Shown: one piece after another, positions 38,240-47,179 of the stretch
Layout: each line of letters opens with the position of its first letter
How positions within the stretch are numbered: the first letter of the stretch is position 1
Assembly: GCA_026414975.1 (NCBI GenBank)
Contig: JAOAHZ010000001.1
Coordinates: 1 to 64,000 of the forward strand
Reading direction: 5' to 3'
From: Bacteroidia bacterium
GTDB taxonomy: Bacteria; Bacteroidota; Bacteroidia; SpSt-205
DNA: 64,000 nt
The notes under the pieces: generated by a model
Told to the model about the DNA's origin: nothing
The model's input: the letters and a program-made list of their open reading frames with translations, nothing else
Database searches by the model: none
Program-made: the position numbers and the translations under genes

Positions 38240-39527
38240 GCCAGTCCGACTCCATATCACCACCTTAGGGTGCAGCAAGAATATATTTGACTCCGAACGC
38301 TTAGCCGCTGCTTTAGGCCATCGGTACGCAACCTCGCATTCTACGGATTTAGAACCAGCCGATATAGTGATTCTCAACACTTGCGGTTTTATTGACCGAG
38401 CCAAACGAGAGTCGGTGGAAGCCATTCTAAGCTATGCCGAGGCGAAGCGGCGAGGCGAAATCCAGCGTTTGTATGTCGTGGGATGTTTAGTCGCTCGCGA
38501 TAAAGCCACCCTGCAAGCCGAACTGCCTGAAATAGACGGATTCTACACCCACTCAGAGTACGATACTCTTATCCAAACCCTGCAAGGTGACCTTCGGCGA
38601 TATCTCTTAGGCGAAAGAACTCGAATCGGCTACCCCCATCACGCCTACCTCAAAATTTCAGAGGGCTGCGACCGAAAGTGCAGTTTTTGCGCCATCCCTC
38701 TTATGCGTGGACGGCATGTGTCCCGCCCTATGGAAGATATCCTTGCCGAGGCCCAAACCCTCATAAGTGAAGGCGTCAAAGAAATCAGCCTGATTGCCCA
38801 GGACTTGACCTTCTACGGCATAGACTTATACGGCAAACGGCGACTGGGTGAGCTATTAGAAAGACTGGCTGCTTTAGACGGCATAGGGTGGATTCGTCTG
38901 CATTATGCCTATCCCGCTGGATTTCCCAAAGACATCTTGCCTATCCTTCGGGATTGCCCTACCATCTGTAAGTACTTAGATATACCCCTTCAGCATATCT
39001 CGGATCGCATCTTGCGACGGATGCGGCGCGGGCTCTCTCGGGCTAAAACCGAAGAGCTTATAGATAGCATCCGAGCCGCTGTCCCGGGTATCGTTCTGCG
39101 ATCTACCTTCATCGTAGGCTTCCCTGGCGAGACAGAAGAAGATTTTGAAGCCCTACTGCACTTTTTAGAGACCTATCGCTTAGAACGGGTAGGAGCTTTT
39201 TTGTACTCCCATGAGGAAGGCACCGCCGCTTACGGGTACGGAGATGACGTGCCCCCTCGCATAAAAAAGCGGCGATATCATGAGCTGATGTCGCTCCAGC
39301 AGCGCTTATCCTATGAATGGAACCAGACCTTGATAGGTCGCTCGCTTCGAGTACTCGTGGATGAGCGGCAAGGGGATCAAGTCATAGCGCGAACAGAATA
39401 CGATGCCGTAGAGGTAGATAACCTTGTCTATGTTTCGGACCCTTCTCAAAGCCTTAGGCCTGGGGATTTTGCTTGGGTACGGGTGGAGGATGCTACTGAA
39501 TACGACCTTTGGGCAAAACCCCTTTGA
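38229..39527 (+). CDS. rimO: Ribosomal protein uS12 methylthiotransferase
   Basis: TTLGCSKNIFDSE; ISEGCDRKCSFCAIPLMRGRHVSRP; TRAM-like C-terminus ending EYDLWAKPL. Confidence 0.96.
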   Translation: MHTKPVRLHITTLGCSKNIFDSERLAAALGHRYATSHSTDLEPADIVILNTCGFIDRAKRESVEAILSYAEAKRRGEIQRLYVVGCLVARDKATLQAELPEIDGFYTHSEYDTLIQTLQGDLRRYLLGERTRIGYPHHAYLKISEGCDRKCSFCAIPLMRGRHVSRPMEDILAEAQTLISEGVKEISLIAQDLTFYGIDLYGKRRLGELLERLAALDGIGWIRLHYAYPAGFPKDILPILRDCPTICKYLDIPLQHISDRILRRMRRGLSRAKTEELIDSIRAAVPGIVLRSTFIVGFPGETEEDFEALLHFLETYRLERVGAFLYSHEEGTAAYGYGDDVPPRIKKRRYHELMSLQQRLSYEWNQTLIGRSLRVLVDERQGDQVIARTEYDAVEVDNLVYVSDPSQSLRPGDFAWVRVEDATEYDLWAKPL

Positions 39528-40164
39528 AGTACAAGCTGTTCGCAGCCCCTCAGAGGCTTATTTGTGGATTCTATTTTCGCCAGCGTCCTACATTCAAGCC
39601 GAGGGCTATTGTATGGGCCGATATGATGTAGAAATACTCGTGCGCAATCAGCAGCGCCCTTATGTCTATCATCGGCGAAGCCTTTTTCTGCGCAGTACCT
39701 CAGCGGAGCTGCCCGAGACAAGTAATCTATTCTCATGGAAGCTACCTCCCTTACCTGAGACCGCCTCATGGGAGGTCGTTGTTTGGGACCAGCAAACTCG
39801 CCGAGTCTTTTTCCAGACAGGCAGCTTTTCCTCTGAGCAGTGGGCGGTAGCTTTTAGCGAGGTCGGCCAGGGATTTGCTTCGGGGGTTCTTTTAGCTTCC
39901 CTTATGGTACTGTATCATTTGCCTGCTGGCACTTACTTAGGGCAAGCGGCTCTATACCAAAGCGCCTCCACGCTTCCAGAACTCAGACGCTACCTATCTA
40001 TAGAGGAGCGCCGTTTTACCCTCCATGCCAGTGGGCGATGGGATACACTGCGTCTCAACTGGCGCGTTGAGGACTTGCCTTCTAATGCCTATCTAATCGG
40101 CCTTTACCTCTACAAGGGCGAAGAGCTCCAATACCAGTACTTCTATTCAGTGCGCCGCAGATGA
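39430..40164 (+). CDS. Hypothetical protein with N-terminal signal/TM segment
   Basis: MFRTLLKALGLGILLGYGWRMLLNTTFGQ signal-like; overlaps the rimO 3' end by about 98 nt. Confidence 0.6.
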   Translation: MFRTLLKALGLGILLGYGWRMLLNTTFGQNPFEVQAVRSPSEAYLWILFSPASYIQAEGYCMGRYDVEILVRNQQRPYVYHRRSLFLRSTSAELPETSNLFSWKLPPLPETASWEVVVWDQQTRRVFFQTGSFSSEQWAVAFSEVGQGFASGVLLASLMVLYHLPAGTYLGQAALYQSASTLPELRRYLSIEERRFTLHASGRWDTLRLNWRVEDLPSNAYLIGLYLYKGEELQYQYFYSVRRR

Positions 40165-40625
40165 AACAAAAACTCTAAGTCTGTCTCGGGCACATCCTTC
40201 CAGGCGCCATTCCAAGCAAACCCTACGATATCAGTCGTCGCCATCTCCATAGCTTCGCCTCGCCAACGGCTTGCCACCTCACTCCAGAGCGGATTGTGTC
40301 CTACAAGACCAACAGTATTAGCTTTCTCGGGAAGCTCACGCACCGCCTCATAAATGGCTTCAGGGTCTTCCCAGTAGAAAGCCATAACTCCACGCACCCA
40401 TTGGTGAGGCAAGGAGGTTACTTGCGCTAGGATATGAGCCGTTTGCCATGCCCTAATCGCCGGGCTAGATAAAATGATATCAGGACGATACCCTTGGCGT
40501 AAGAGAACGGTGGATTGATGCAGCGCATCACGAAGCCCCTTTTCACTAATCGGACGATTGAAGTCCGAGAGGGTTTCAGTGCTCCAATCCGATTTGGCGT
40601 GCCGAATCAGAAGAATGACCTTCAT
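40143..40625 (-). CDS. SixA-like histidine phosphatase
   Basis: LLIRHAKSDWSTETLSDFNRPISEKG; VGLVGHNPLW. Confidence 0.9.
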   Translation of the reverse strand: MKVILLIRHAKSDWSTETLSDFNRPISEKGLRDALHQSTVLLRQGYRPDIILSSPAIRAWQTAHILAQVTSLPHQWVRGVMAFYWEDPEAIYEAVRELPEKANTVGLVGHNPLWSEVASRWRGEAMEMATTDIVGFAWNGAWKDVPETDLEFLFHLRRTE

Positions 40626-40635
40626 AAGCTTAGGC

Positions 40636-43386
40636 TTACTGGTGCCGGAGCCAAGCTCCGAACGACCCCACTAAGGTAAGCAAAATCCCTCCCCAGAAAA
40701 GGCTGATGAAAGGCTTATAGAGGATTTTGAGCGTAATAAAGCTATCGGGGCGGCGTCGGAGGGCTAAGCGAAACATCAGCTTACCTTCTCGCACAGAAAC
40801 CTTTTCAAGCTGAACCGATAGTCCAAGAGTAGGCACAGAAGCCGTAGGCGTAACCAGCTCTTTCTCCTGAATGGCAAACTCTACAGGAAAGCGCTGAGCC
40901 AACTGGGGCAAGCCCTTCCAAGCAGCAAGCCAAGCGCGAAAAGTCGGATGAGGTGTACCTTCTACTTCTGTCAGACGCTCTAACTTCAGGGAGAGAGCCT
41001 CCCAATGAACCGTATCACCCACCCCTAAGCCCACAATACCTTGGGCTACTGGCGGTCCATCTAGTCTCGGTAGGCTCGTCAGATGCACATACAAGTCTCC
41101 GTGCCACAGTCGTACATGGGCCGGATGGGCCAGGAGTCCTGAGCTCTCACTAAGGTCAGCTTCCAGTAGAAGGGGATAGGTTCGGCTGCTGTCTAACGAG
41201 GTGAGGCTTACTTTATACCGGTATCGGTGGTCAGCGGGCTCTGCGGGAAGCAAGGCTATGTTGGCTTGTATAAAGTTATGGACGGAGGGCTGACCAACGG
41301 GATGAATCCAGCCTCCTTGAATTAGAAGACCATCGGGGAGCCACACTTGATAAAGCAAACCTAAGCTATCTCGGAATCGCCAGAGGGTCTGGCCTCCCTC
41401 CTGTATAACAGGACGCACTTCTTGAATGGGTGGCACAGGCTCCATTAGACCCTCATACCGAACGAAATACCCTAAGGCCACCGTAGAAGCTCCCTGTGGT
41501 AGGAAGAGGTTGTCCCCACTGCCAGGGCTGCGAGGGTTAAAGTTTTGGCTCAGGACCTTTTCATACCCACTGGAGAGAATAGCTCCAATGATTAGAATAG
41601 CAAAGCCGCTGTGCCCCAGCCCAGCCCAGAGGTGGCTTCGCCCCCTAACCTGAATAAGAACGGCTATGGCAGCCCCTAATGCTACGATTGCCCCTCCCCA
41701 TAAAAGGTCATCCAAGAGCAGAAACAGAGCACCCCGCAAGCGATACATCCAGTTTTCACTCTGTAAGAGAGACCGATAAGCTGGATGATACACTAAGTCC
41801 CACCCTGCCCACCATAAACTTAAGATGATAGCACTTAGAACAAGCGCTGACACCCATAGGAGAAGCTCCCAGCCTCGTGCTCGGTAGGCTTTCAGAAGCG
41901 CGTAGCCCATAAGGACCAAAGCCGGAGCTGTAAAAATACCCATCCACTCGTAATACACCTGTAAAGCCCCTGAACCCAGCGTCCAGTTTGTTCCGAAGGC
42001 CTTATTCAAGACTGGCAGGGATGTCAGCAACAGGAGAAGAAAAGCCAGCCAGAGTAATAAAGCCCCTCCCACAGCTAAGGCCAAACGAGTCAAGAGGCGC
42101 ATCGCCTCTCGGGCTAAATGAGGGAGGTGTCTAAGCCCTAAAATCAACAGTCCGCCTAAGCTAACCCCTATGCCCCAAGCCAGCCAGTGCCCTAAACCTA
42201 AATCAGTAAAGCTATGGACAGAACTATCAGACAAAACGCCGCTACGGGTGAGATAGGCGCTATAGATGACTAAGGGAAAAGGCAGAAGCGTCAGCGCCAG
42301 AGCGGATGAGCCACCTCGGCGCTGGCGACGCCAGACCCATATGAGATGAGCCGCTGCCACTAACACTAGCCAAGGAGCCAGTGAGGCATTCTCCACTGGG
42401 TCCCAGTTCCAGTAGCCGCCAAAGTTGAGCGTCTCATAAGCCCAGTAAGCTCCTAAAGCTATGCCCAATCCCAAGAGACCCACCGCCAACCATGTCCATC
42501 GTAAGAGACGCCGACTTCTTTCTCCCGTTAGCCCCCCTGACCTCACAGCCAAAAGCCCCTCCCAAAAAGGCAAAGCAGCTGCTGCATACCCTGAAAAGAG
42601 CACAGGTGGATGAATCACCATCCAGTAACTCTGCAGAAGCGGATTCAGTCCATTTCCATCGCTGGGGATAAAACCTACAGGCATATCCGATCGAACCTCC
42701 CACACATACAGAAAAGGGAAGCTGCCCCAGCTCTCCCCCATCGGAAGAAGCAGAATAGCCAGAGCTGAGATAGCGGCTCGAGGTGAAATCCCACCCATCC
42801 AGCTCAAAAGAAAGAGACCCCCTATCAGAGCAAGTCTAACAGGTGAGAAGGGAAGCATACAGACCCCTGCTAACAACGCCGCCCCACTCAAGCGCCAGAG
42901 GGTAGGTAAGGCTTCAGCTGCCCATAGACCCCACAGAAGCCCAGCACCAATCGCTATGCTCCACTGCGGCAGAGCTATGCCCAATAAGAAGGTAGCCAAA
43001 TAAGCATTCGTCGCTAAAAGCCCAGCCAGGAGCCCCCAGCGATGGGGGTCTCGGCTCAGCCAGATAGCCCATCCCAAGACACCATGCCAGAGCATCCAAA
43101 GCAAAAAGCTACCCTCCTGCCCCTCCCACAAAGCCGCAGTGATATACTGAAGGGGAAGCAGACGAGAGCCATGAGACCACGCGTAGTGAAACTCATAGCG
43201 ATGCCCGAGCAAAATATATAAGAGCAGGCCCACCGTGCCGAATAAGGTGAGATTATGAATAAGCCACGCCACCCATCCCGCTCTCTTCCAAGAGCTTTTC
43301 CCTTTGTACGCTTCCCAAGCCGCTATAGCCCCCCATACGCCGCTCACCCACAGCCCCACAGTTAGAGCCGAACCTACACTCTGCAT
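40636..43386 (-). CDS. ccmF: Cytochrome c biogenesis haem lyase, CcmF/CcsA family
   Basis: WEGQEGSFLLWMLWHGVLGW; WWD-type motif GGYWNWDPVENASLAPWLVLVAAAH; polytopic. Confidence 0.88.
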   Translation of the reverse strand: MQSVGSALTVGLWVSGVWGAIAAWEAYKGKSSWKRAGWVAWLIHNLTLFGTVGLLLYILLGHRYEFHYAWSHGSRLLPLQYITAALWEGQEGSFLLWMLWHGVLGWAIWLSRDPHRWGLLAGLLATNAYLATFLLGIALPQWSIAIGAGLLWGLWAAEALPTLWRLSGAALLAGVCMLPFSPVRLALIGGLFLLSWMGGISPRAAISALAILLLPMGESWGSFPFLYVWEVRSDMPVGFIPSDGNGLNPLLQSYWMVIHPPVLFSGYAAAALPFWEGLLAVRSGGLTGERSRRLLRWTWLAVGLLGLGIALGAYWAYETLNFGGYWNWDPVENASLAPWLVLVAAAHLIWVWRRQRRGGSSALALTLLPFPLVIYSAYLTRSGVLSDSSVHSFTDLGLGHWLAWGIGVSLGGLLILGLRHLPHLAREAMRLLTRLALAVGGALLLWLAFLLLLLTSLPVLNKAFGTNWTLGSGALQVYYEWMGIFTAPALVLMGYALLKAYRARGWELLLWVSALVLSAIILSLWWAGWDLVYHPAYRSLLQSENWMYRLRGALFLLLDDLLWGGAIVALGAAIAVLIQVRGRSHLWAGLGHSGFAILIIGAILSSGYEKVLSQNFNPRSPGSGDNLFLPQGASTVALGYFVRYEGLMEPVPPIQEVRPVIQEGGQTLWRFRDSLGLLYQVWLPDGLLIQGGWIHPVGQPSVHNFIQANIALLPAEPADHRYRYKVSLTSLDSSRTYPLLLEADLSESSGLLAHPAHVRLWHGDLYVHLTSLPRLDGPPVAQGIVGLGVGDTVHWEALSLKLERLTEVEGTPHPTFRAWLAAWKGLPQLAQRFPVEFAIQEKELVTPTASVPTLGLSVQLEKVSVREGKLMFRLALRRRPDSFITLKILYKPFISLFWGGILLTLVGSFGAWLRHQ

Positions 43387-43562
43387 ACCTATTTCCTAAC
43401 AAATGTACTGCCTACCCCCTACACTGCCACTGAGCTACCTGTCAGATCGCATTACTCTTCCGAGAGTTAGGTTCATCCTACACCTTGAGCAGCAGGCCTG
43501 AGCACCTGGCTCCAAGCCCCTTACCCAGCCCCTTTGAGCCTTGCGTGACGGCTTGTCTCGTA

Positions 43563-43570
43563 TACCTTTG
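43563..43570 (+). promoter_or_regulatory. TAnnTTTG -7-type box, 4 nt before the rfbB ATG
   Basis: TACCTTTG-TAAC-ATG. Confidence 0.7.
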
Positions 43571-43574
43571 TAAC

Positions 43575-44624
43575 ATGGTCAGGGTTTGGGTTACGGGCGG
43601 AGCGGGGTTCATCGGGTCTCACCTTGTACGCCACCTTATCCATACAAAAAGCGATTGGGAGATACACACGATAGATGCCCTGACTTATGCGGGCAATCTG
43701 GAAAATCTCGCCGATGTTCTTGACCATAAACGCCATATCTTTCACAAGGTAGATATCGCCGACTCAAACTCCGTAGAAAACCTATGGACAGAGGCTCCGC
43801 CTGATATTATCCTTCACTTAGCAGCCGAAAGTCACGTGGATAGAAGCATTTTATCCCCTTTGGACTTTGTGCATACGAACGTGTTAGGCACGGTTACGCT
43901 CTTAGAAGCTGCCCGCCGGCATTGGAGAGGGCGCTCCGACACGCTTTTCTATCAAGTCTCAACAGATGAAGTCTACGGTAGCTTAGCAGAAGGCGAGTTT
44001 TTCTCAGAGGCGAGCCCCTATGATCCCCGTAGTCCTTACTCAGCTTCCAAAGCAGCAGCCGACCATTTTGTGCGGGCTTACGGTCATACCTATGGACTAC
44101 CCTATCTTATCAGCAACTGCGGCAATAACTACGGACCCTATCAGTTTCCCGAGAAGCTCATTCCTCTCACCATCACTCACCTAATGGAGCGCAAACCCAT
44201 CCCAGTGTATGGGTCTGGACAGAATGTACGCGACTGGATACACGCAGAGGATCATGTACGAGCGATTGACTTGCTTATTCAGCGAGGTCAGCGGGGTCGT
44301 ACTTATTTGATTGGAGCGGAGAATCCGCGTCCCAACTTAGAGGTCGTGCGACTGCTCTGCAGGCTATACGATGAGCTGACTGGCAGCTCTGGCTCTGAGT
44401 CGCTTATCACTTTCGTCAAGGACCGACCCGGTCATGACTTTCGGTATGCTATCAAGCCATCCCCTTCTCTCAAGGCCTTGGGATGGTCTCCTCAAGTGTC
44501 GTTTGAAGAGGGACTGCGTCAGACAATAGCGTGGTACCTATCACACCCAGACTGGCTGGATCGGGTTCGCTCTGGAGCGTATCAAGACTACTATAGGTTT
44601 CAATACGGGGAGCGTCTCGGCTAA
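43575..44624 (+). CDS. rfbB: dTDP-glucose 4,6-dehydratase
   Basis: VTGGAGFIGSHLVRHL; LAAESHVDRSI; STDEVYGSL; YSASKAAADHFVRAY; GNNYGPYQFPEKLIPL; start moved to ATG 43575. Confidence 0.96.
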   Translation: MVRVWVTGGAGFIGSHLVRHLIHTKSDWEIHTIDALTYAGNLENLADVLDHKRHIFHKVDIADSNSVENLWTEAPPDIILHLAAESHVDRSILSPLDFVHTNVLGTVTLLEAARRHWRGRSDTLFYQVSTDEVYGSLAEGEFFSEASPYDPRSPYSASKAAADHFVRAYGHTYGLPYLISNCGNNYGPYQFPEKLIPLTITHLMERKPIPVYGSGQNVRDWIHAEDHVRAIDLLIQRGQRGRTYLIGAENPRPNLEVVRLLCRLYDELTGSSGSESLITFVKDRPGHDFRYAIKPSPSLKALGWSPQVSFEEGLRQTIAWYLSHPDWLDRVRSGAYQDYYRFQYGERLG

Positions 44625-44635
44625 AAGTCAGTTTA

Positions 44636-44643
44636 TACCTTTG
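44636..44643 (+). promoter_or_regulatory. TAnnTTTG -7-type box, 4 nt before the response-regulator GTG
   Basis: TACCTTTG-TATT-GTG. Confidence 0.7.
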
Positions 44644-44647
44644 TATT

Positions 44648-45040
44648 GTGCCCAAAAAGCGTATATTGTGCGTGGACGATGAAAAAGTCGTTCTAAACAC
44701 CCTCATGGGACAGCTCTATCAGACCTTTGGAAATCGGTACCTGTACGAGTCCTTCACGAGTGCCGAGGAAGCGGAAGAGTACATAGACGAGATTTACGCC
44801 GAGGGGGAAAATGTACATCTGATCATTTGCGACTGGCTCATGCCTCGGATAAAAGGCGATGAATTTTTGGTACGGGTACATAAGCGATTTCCAGAGGTAG
44901 GACTCATCATGCTCTCCGGCCAAGCCAGCCCCGAAGCCATAGATCGGGCTAAAAATGAAGCCCAGATTCTGGCTTTTGTCCCCAAACCTTGGGACAAGGA
45001 TGAACTTATGACCCTAGTGCAAAAAGCCTTAGAGCAGTGA
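44648..45040 (+). CDS. Single-domain response regulator (REC only)
   Basis: ILCVDDEKVVLNTL..LIICDWLMPRIKGDEFL..FVPKPWDKDEL. Confidence 0.92.
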   Translation: MPKKRILCVDDEKVVLNTLMGQLYQTFGNRYLYESFTSAEEAEEYIDEIYAEGENVHLIICDWLMPRIKGDEFLVRVHKRFPEVGLIMLSGQASPEAIDRAKNEAQILAFVPKPWDKDELMTLVQKALEQ

Positions 45041-45429
45041 GTCGGCCTGTTATTCTTTTTGTAGATGATGAGAAGCTGGTCTTAGACACCCTTACCGTGC
45101 AAGTGCGGTCGGCCTTCGGAGACCTGTATGACTACGAAACGGCTCAAAGCGCTGAGGAGGCTTGGGAACTCATTCAGGATTACAAAGAAGCCCAACGCCG
45201 AATCGTCCTGCTCATAAGTGATTGGCTGATGCCTCTGGAAAAGGGGGACAGTTTCCTCATACGAGTGGCCAAGCATTATCCCGACATTCGGCTTATTATG
45301 TTATCTGCCTATGCCGATGAGGCTGCCATAGAGCGAGCTCAGCGATACGCCAATCTTTTTGCTTTTATTCGCAAACCATGGGAACGCGACGCTCTCCTGT
45401 CTCAGATACGAAAGGCCCTCCCCGCCTGA
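45037..45429 (+). CDS. Single-domain response regulator (REC only), tandem paralogue
   Basis: ILFVDDEKLVLDTL..LISDWLMPLEKGDSFL..FIRKPWERDAL. Confidence 0.92.
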   Translation: MSRPVILFVDDEKLVLDTLTVQVRSAFGDLYDYETAQSAEEAWELIQDYKEAQRRIVLLISDWLMPLEKGDSFLIRVAKHYPDIRLIMLSAYADEAAIERAQRYANLFAFIRKPWERDALLSQIRKALPA

Positions 45430-45518
45430 AGGTGTGGCTCCAACGAGGAGGCATTGGTTTGTTTTTATTTTTCCTCCTAAAGGGATTGGCTTGGCTTATC
45501 ATCCCGGCTCTGACGGTG

Positions 45519-45526
45519 TATTTTTG
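45519..45526 (+). promoter_or_regulatory. TAnnTTTG -7-type box, 6 nt before the histidine kinase ATG
   Basis: TATTTTTG-TAGTAG-ATG. Confidence 0.6.
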
Positions 45527-45532
45527 TAGTAG

Positions 45533-47179
45533 ATGACGGAGGAATATGTTTTTTTAGGCGAACTGGCCTGGCGTCCAGAAGACACCATAGAAGCATGGGG
45601 GCTTCGTTTCCTACATACCCTCCGTCGTCGGCTTCCTCTCCTCTCTGCAGCGCTATACGGCGTGATAGAAGCTGACAAAATAGAATACATCGCCAGCTAC
45701 GGGGTCGTTTTTCAGGGCAAGGGCACCTTGGAATGGGGAGAAGGGCTAATCGGCGAAGCCGCTCGCCATCAGCGACCCTTTCTATATCAGCCAGAGGGCG
45801 CTCCGCCTCATTCTTACGGGTTCGGTGTGGTTTATCCTCGCTATCACTGGGTCTATCCTTGGGTGTATCAAGCCCAGACTTGGGCTGTGGTGGAGTCCCT
45901 TCTCCTGCGTCAGCCTACACCAGATGAGCTCAGTTGGCTTGAACACAATCAGCGCCTTTTAGGCATGCTGCTAAGTAATGTATTCCAACAGCAGCGTATT
46001 CGGAGGCTACTGGTAGAGCAGCAGCGGCAAAACGAACTACTCCGAGAAAATATCATCCGCTTAGAAGAAGCCCGAGCCGAACTGAATAACCTCAACGCTT
46101 CCTTAGAGGAGCGAGTTCGACAACGCACCCAGGAGTTAGAATCAGCGCTACGCGAGCTGCGCTCCGCTCAGCAGCAGCTCATTCTTTCAGAAAAAATGGC
46201 TGCTCTGGGGCAGCTTGTCGCTGGCGTGGCCCACGAGATTAATAGCCCCCTTGGAGCTATCAAGGGATCAGCCGAAACCCTCTTAGATGCTCTTCCTCAG
46301 CTTTTGAGCCGGTTAGCTGAAGCGAGCGAGCCGGATTGGACTATCCTCAACCATACACTTAGGTGGCTAAACGAGTATTTCCAGACAGCTCAGCGGCCCG
46401 TTCTAACTTCAAAGGAAGAGCGCGCCCTAAGAAAACGATACGCTTCGGAGTTAGAATCCAAAGGGCTCAGCGAAGCCGACACCTTAGCTCGTCGCCTCGT
46501 AGAAGCAGGTATCATTTTAGAAGATTTTTCTCCTCTTCTGCCAGCTTTGCGCTTGCCTTATGGTCCCGATATCCTCTACCTCCTCGGTCAGCTCAAACTT
46601 CAACTGGAAAACATCGTAACCGCTGCGAATCGTACCCGAAAAACGGTATTCGCCCTAAAGAGCTACGCCCACACGACCGACCATACCAAACCCACCCTTA
46701 CTCGCTTAGATGAATCGGTGGAAACTATCCTCACGCTTTACCAAAACCAGCTCAAGCAAGGCATAACCGTCTATACCGAATGGGACCCTAAAGTACCCCC
46801 CTTGTACCTTTTCTCCGACGAGATTGGACAGGTCTGGACCAACCTCATCCAAAATGCCATTCAAGCTATGCAGGGACAGGGCGAATTGCGAGTAGAGATA
46901 CACTTAGAGGGCGAAGAAGTAGCCGTCTCCGTAATAGACAACGGTCCAGGCATCCCTCCAGAGATACTTCCACGGATTTTTGAACCCTTCTTCACCACTA
47001 AAGCCAAGGGAGAAGGTACAGGCTTAGGACTGGATATTTGTCGGCGCATCATTGAGAAACATCGGGGGCGCCTCACCGTAGACAGTCAACCTGGCTACAC
47101 TCGCTTCACAGCCTTTCTACCTCTAAGCCTTCAGAAGCCCGATTGGTACCCATATGAACCTCATCCTCAAAGGGTTTGA
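45533..47179 (+). CDS. Cytosolic sensor histidine kinase with GAF-like N-terminus and an insert in the HisKA region
   Basis: AALGQLVAGVAHEINSPLGAIKGSAETL (H box); N box TNLIQNAIQAM; DNGPGIPPEIL; GTGLGLDICRRIIEKHRG. Confidence 0.92.
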   Translation: MTEEYVFLGELAWRPEDTIEAWGLRFLHTLRRRLPLLSAALYGVIEADKIEYIASYGVVFQGKGTLEWGEGLIGEAARHQRPFLYQPEGAPPHSYGFGVVYPRYHWVYPWVYQAQTWAVVESLLLRQPTPDELSWLEHNQRLLGMLLSNVFQQQRIRRLLVEQQRQNELLRENIIRLEEARAELNNLNASLEERVRQRTQELESALRELRSAQQQLILSEKMAALGQLVAGVAHEINSPLGAIKGSAETLLDALPQLLSRLAEASEPDWTILNHTLRWLNEYFQTAQRPVLTSKEERALRKRYASELESKGLSEADTLARRLVEAGIILEDFSPLLPALRLPYGPDILYLLGQLKLQLENIVTAANRTRKTVFALKSYAHTTDHTKPTLTRLDESVETILTLYQNQLKQGITVYTEWDPKVPPLYLFSDEIGQVWTNLIQNAIQAMQGQGELRVEIHLEGEEVAVSVIDNGPGIPPEILPRIFEPFFTTKAKGEGTGLGLDICRRIIEKHRGRLTVDSQPGYTRFTAFLPLSLQKPDWYPYEPHPQRV

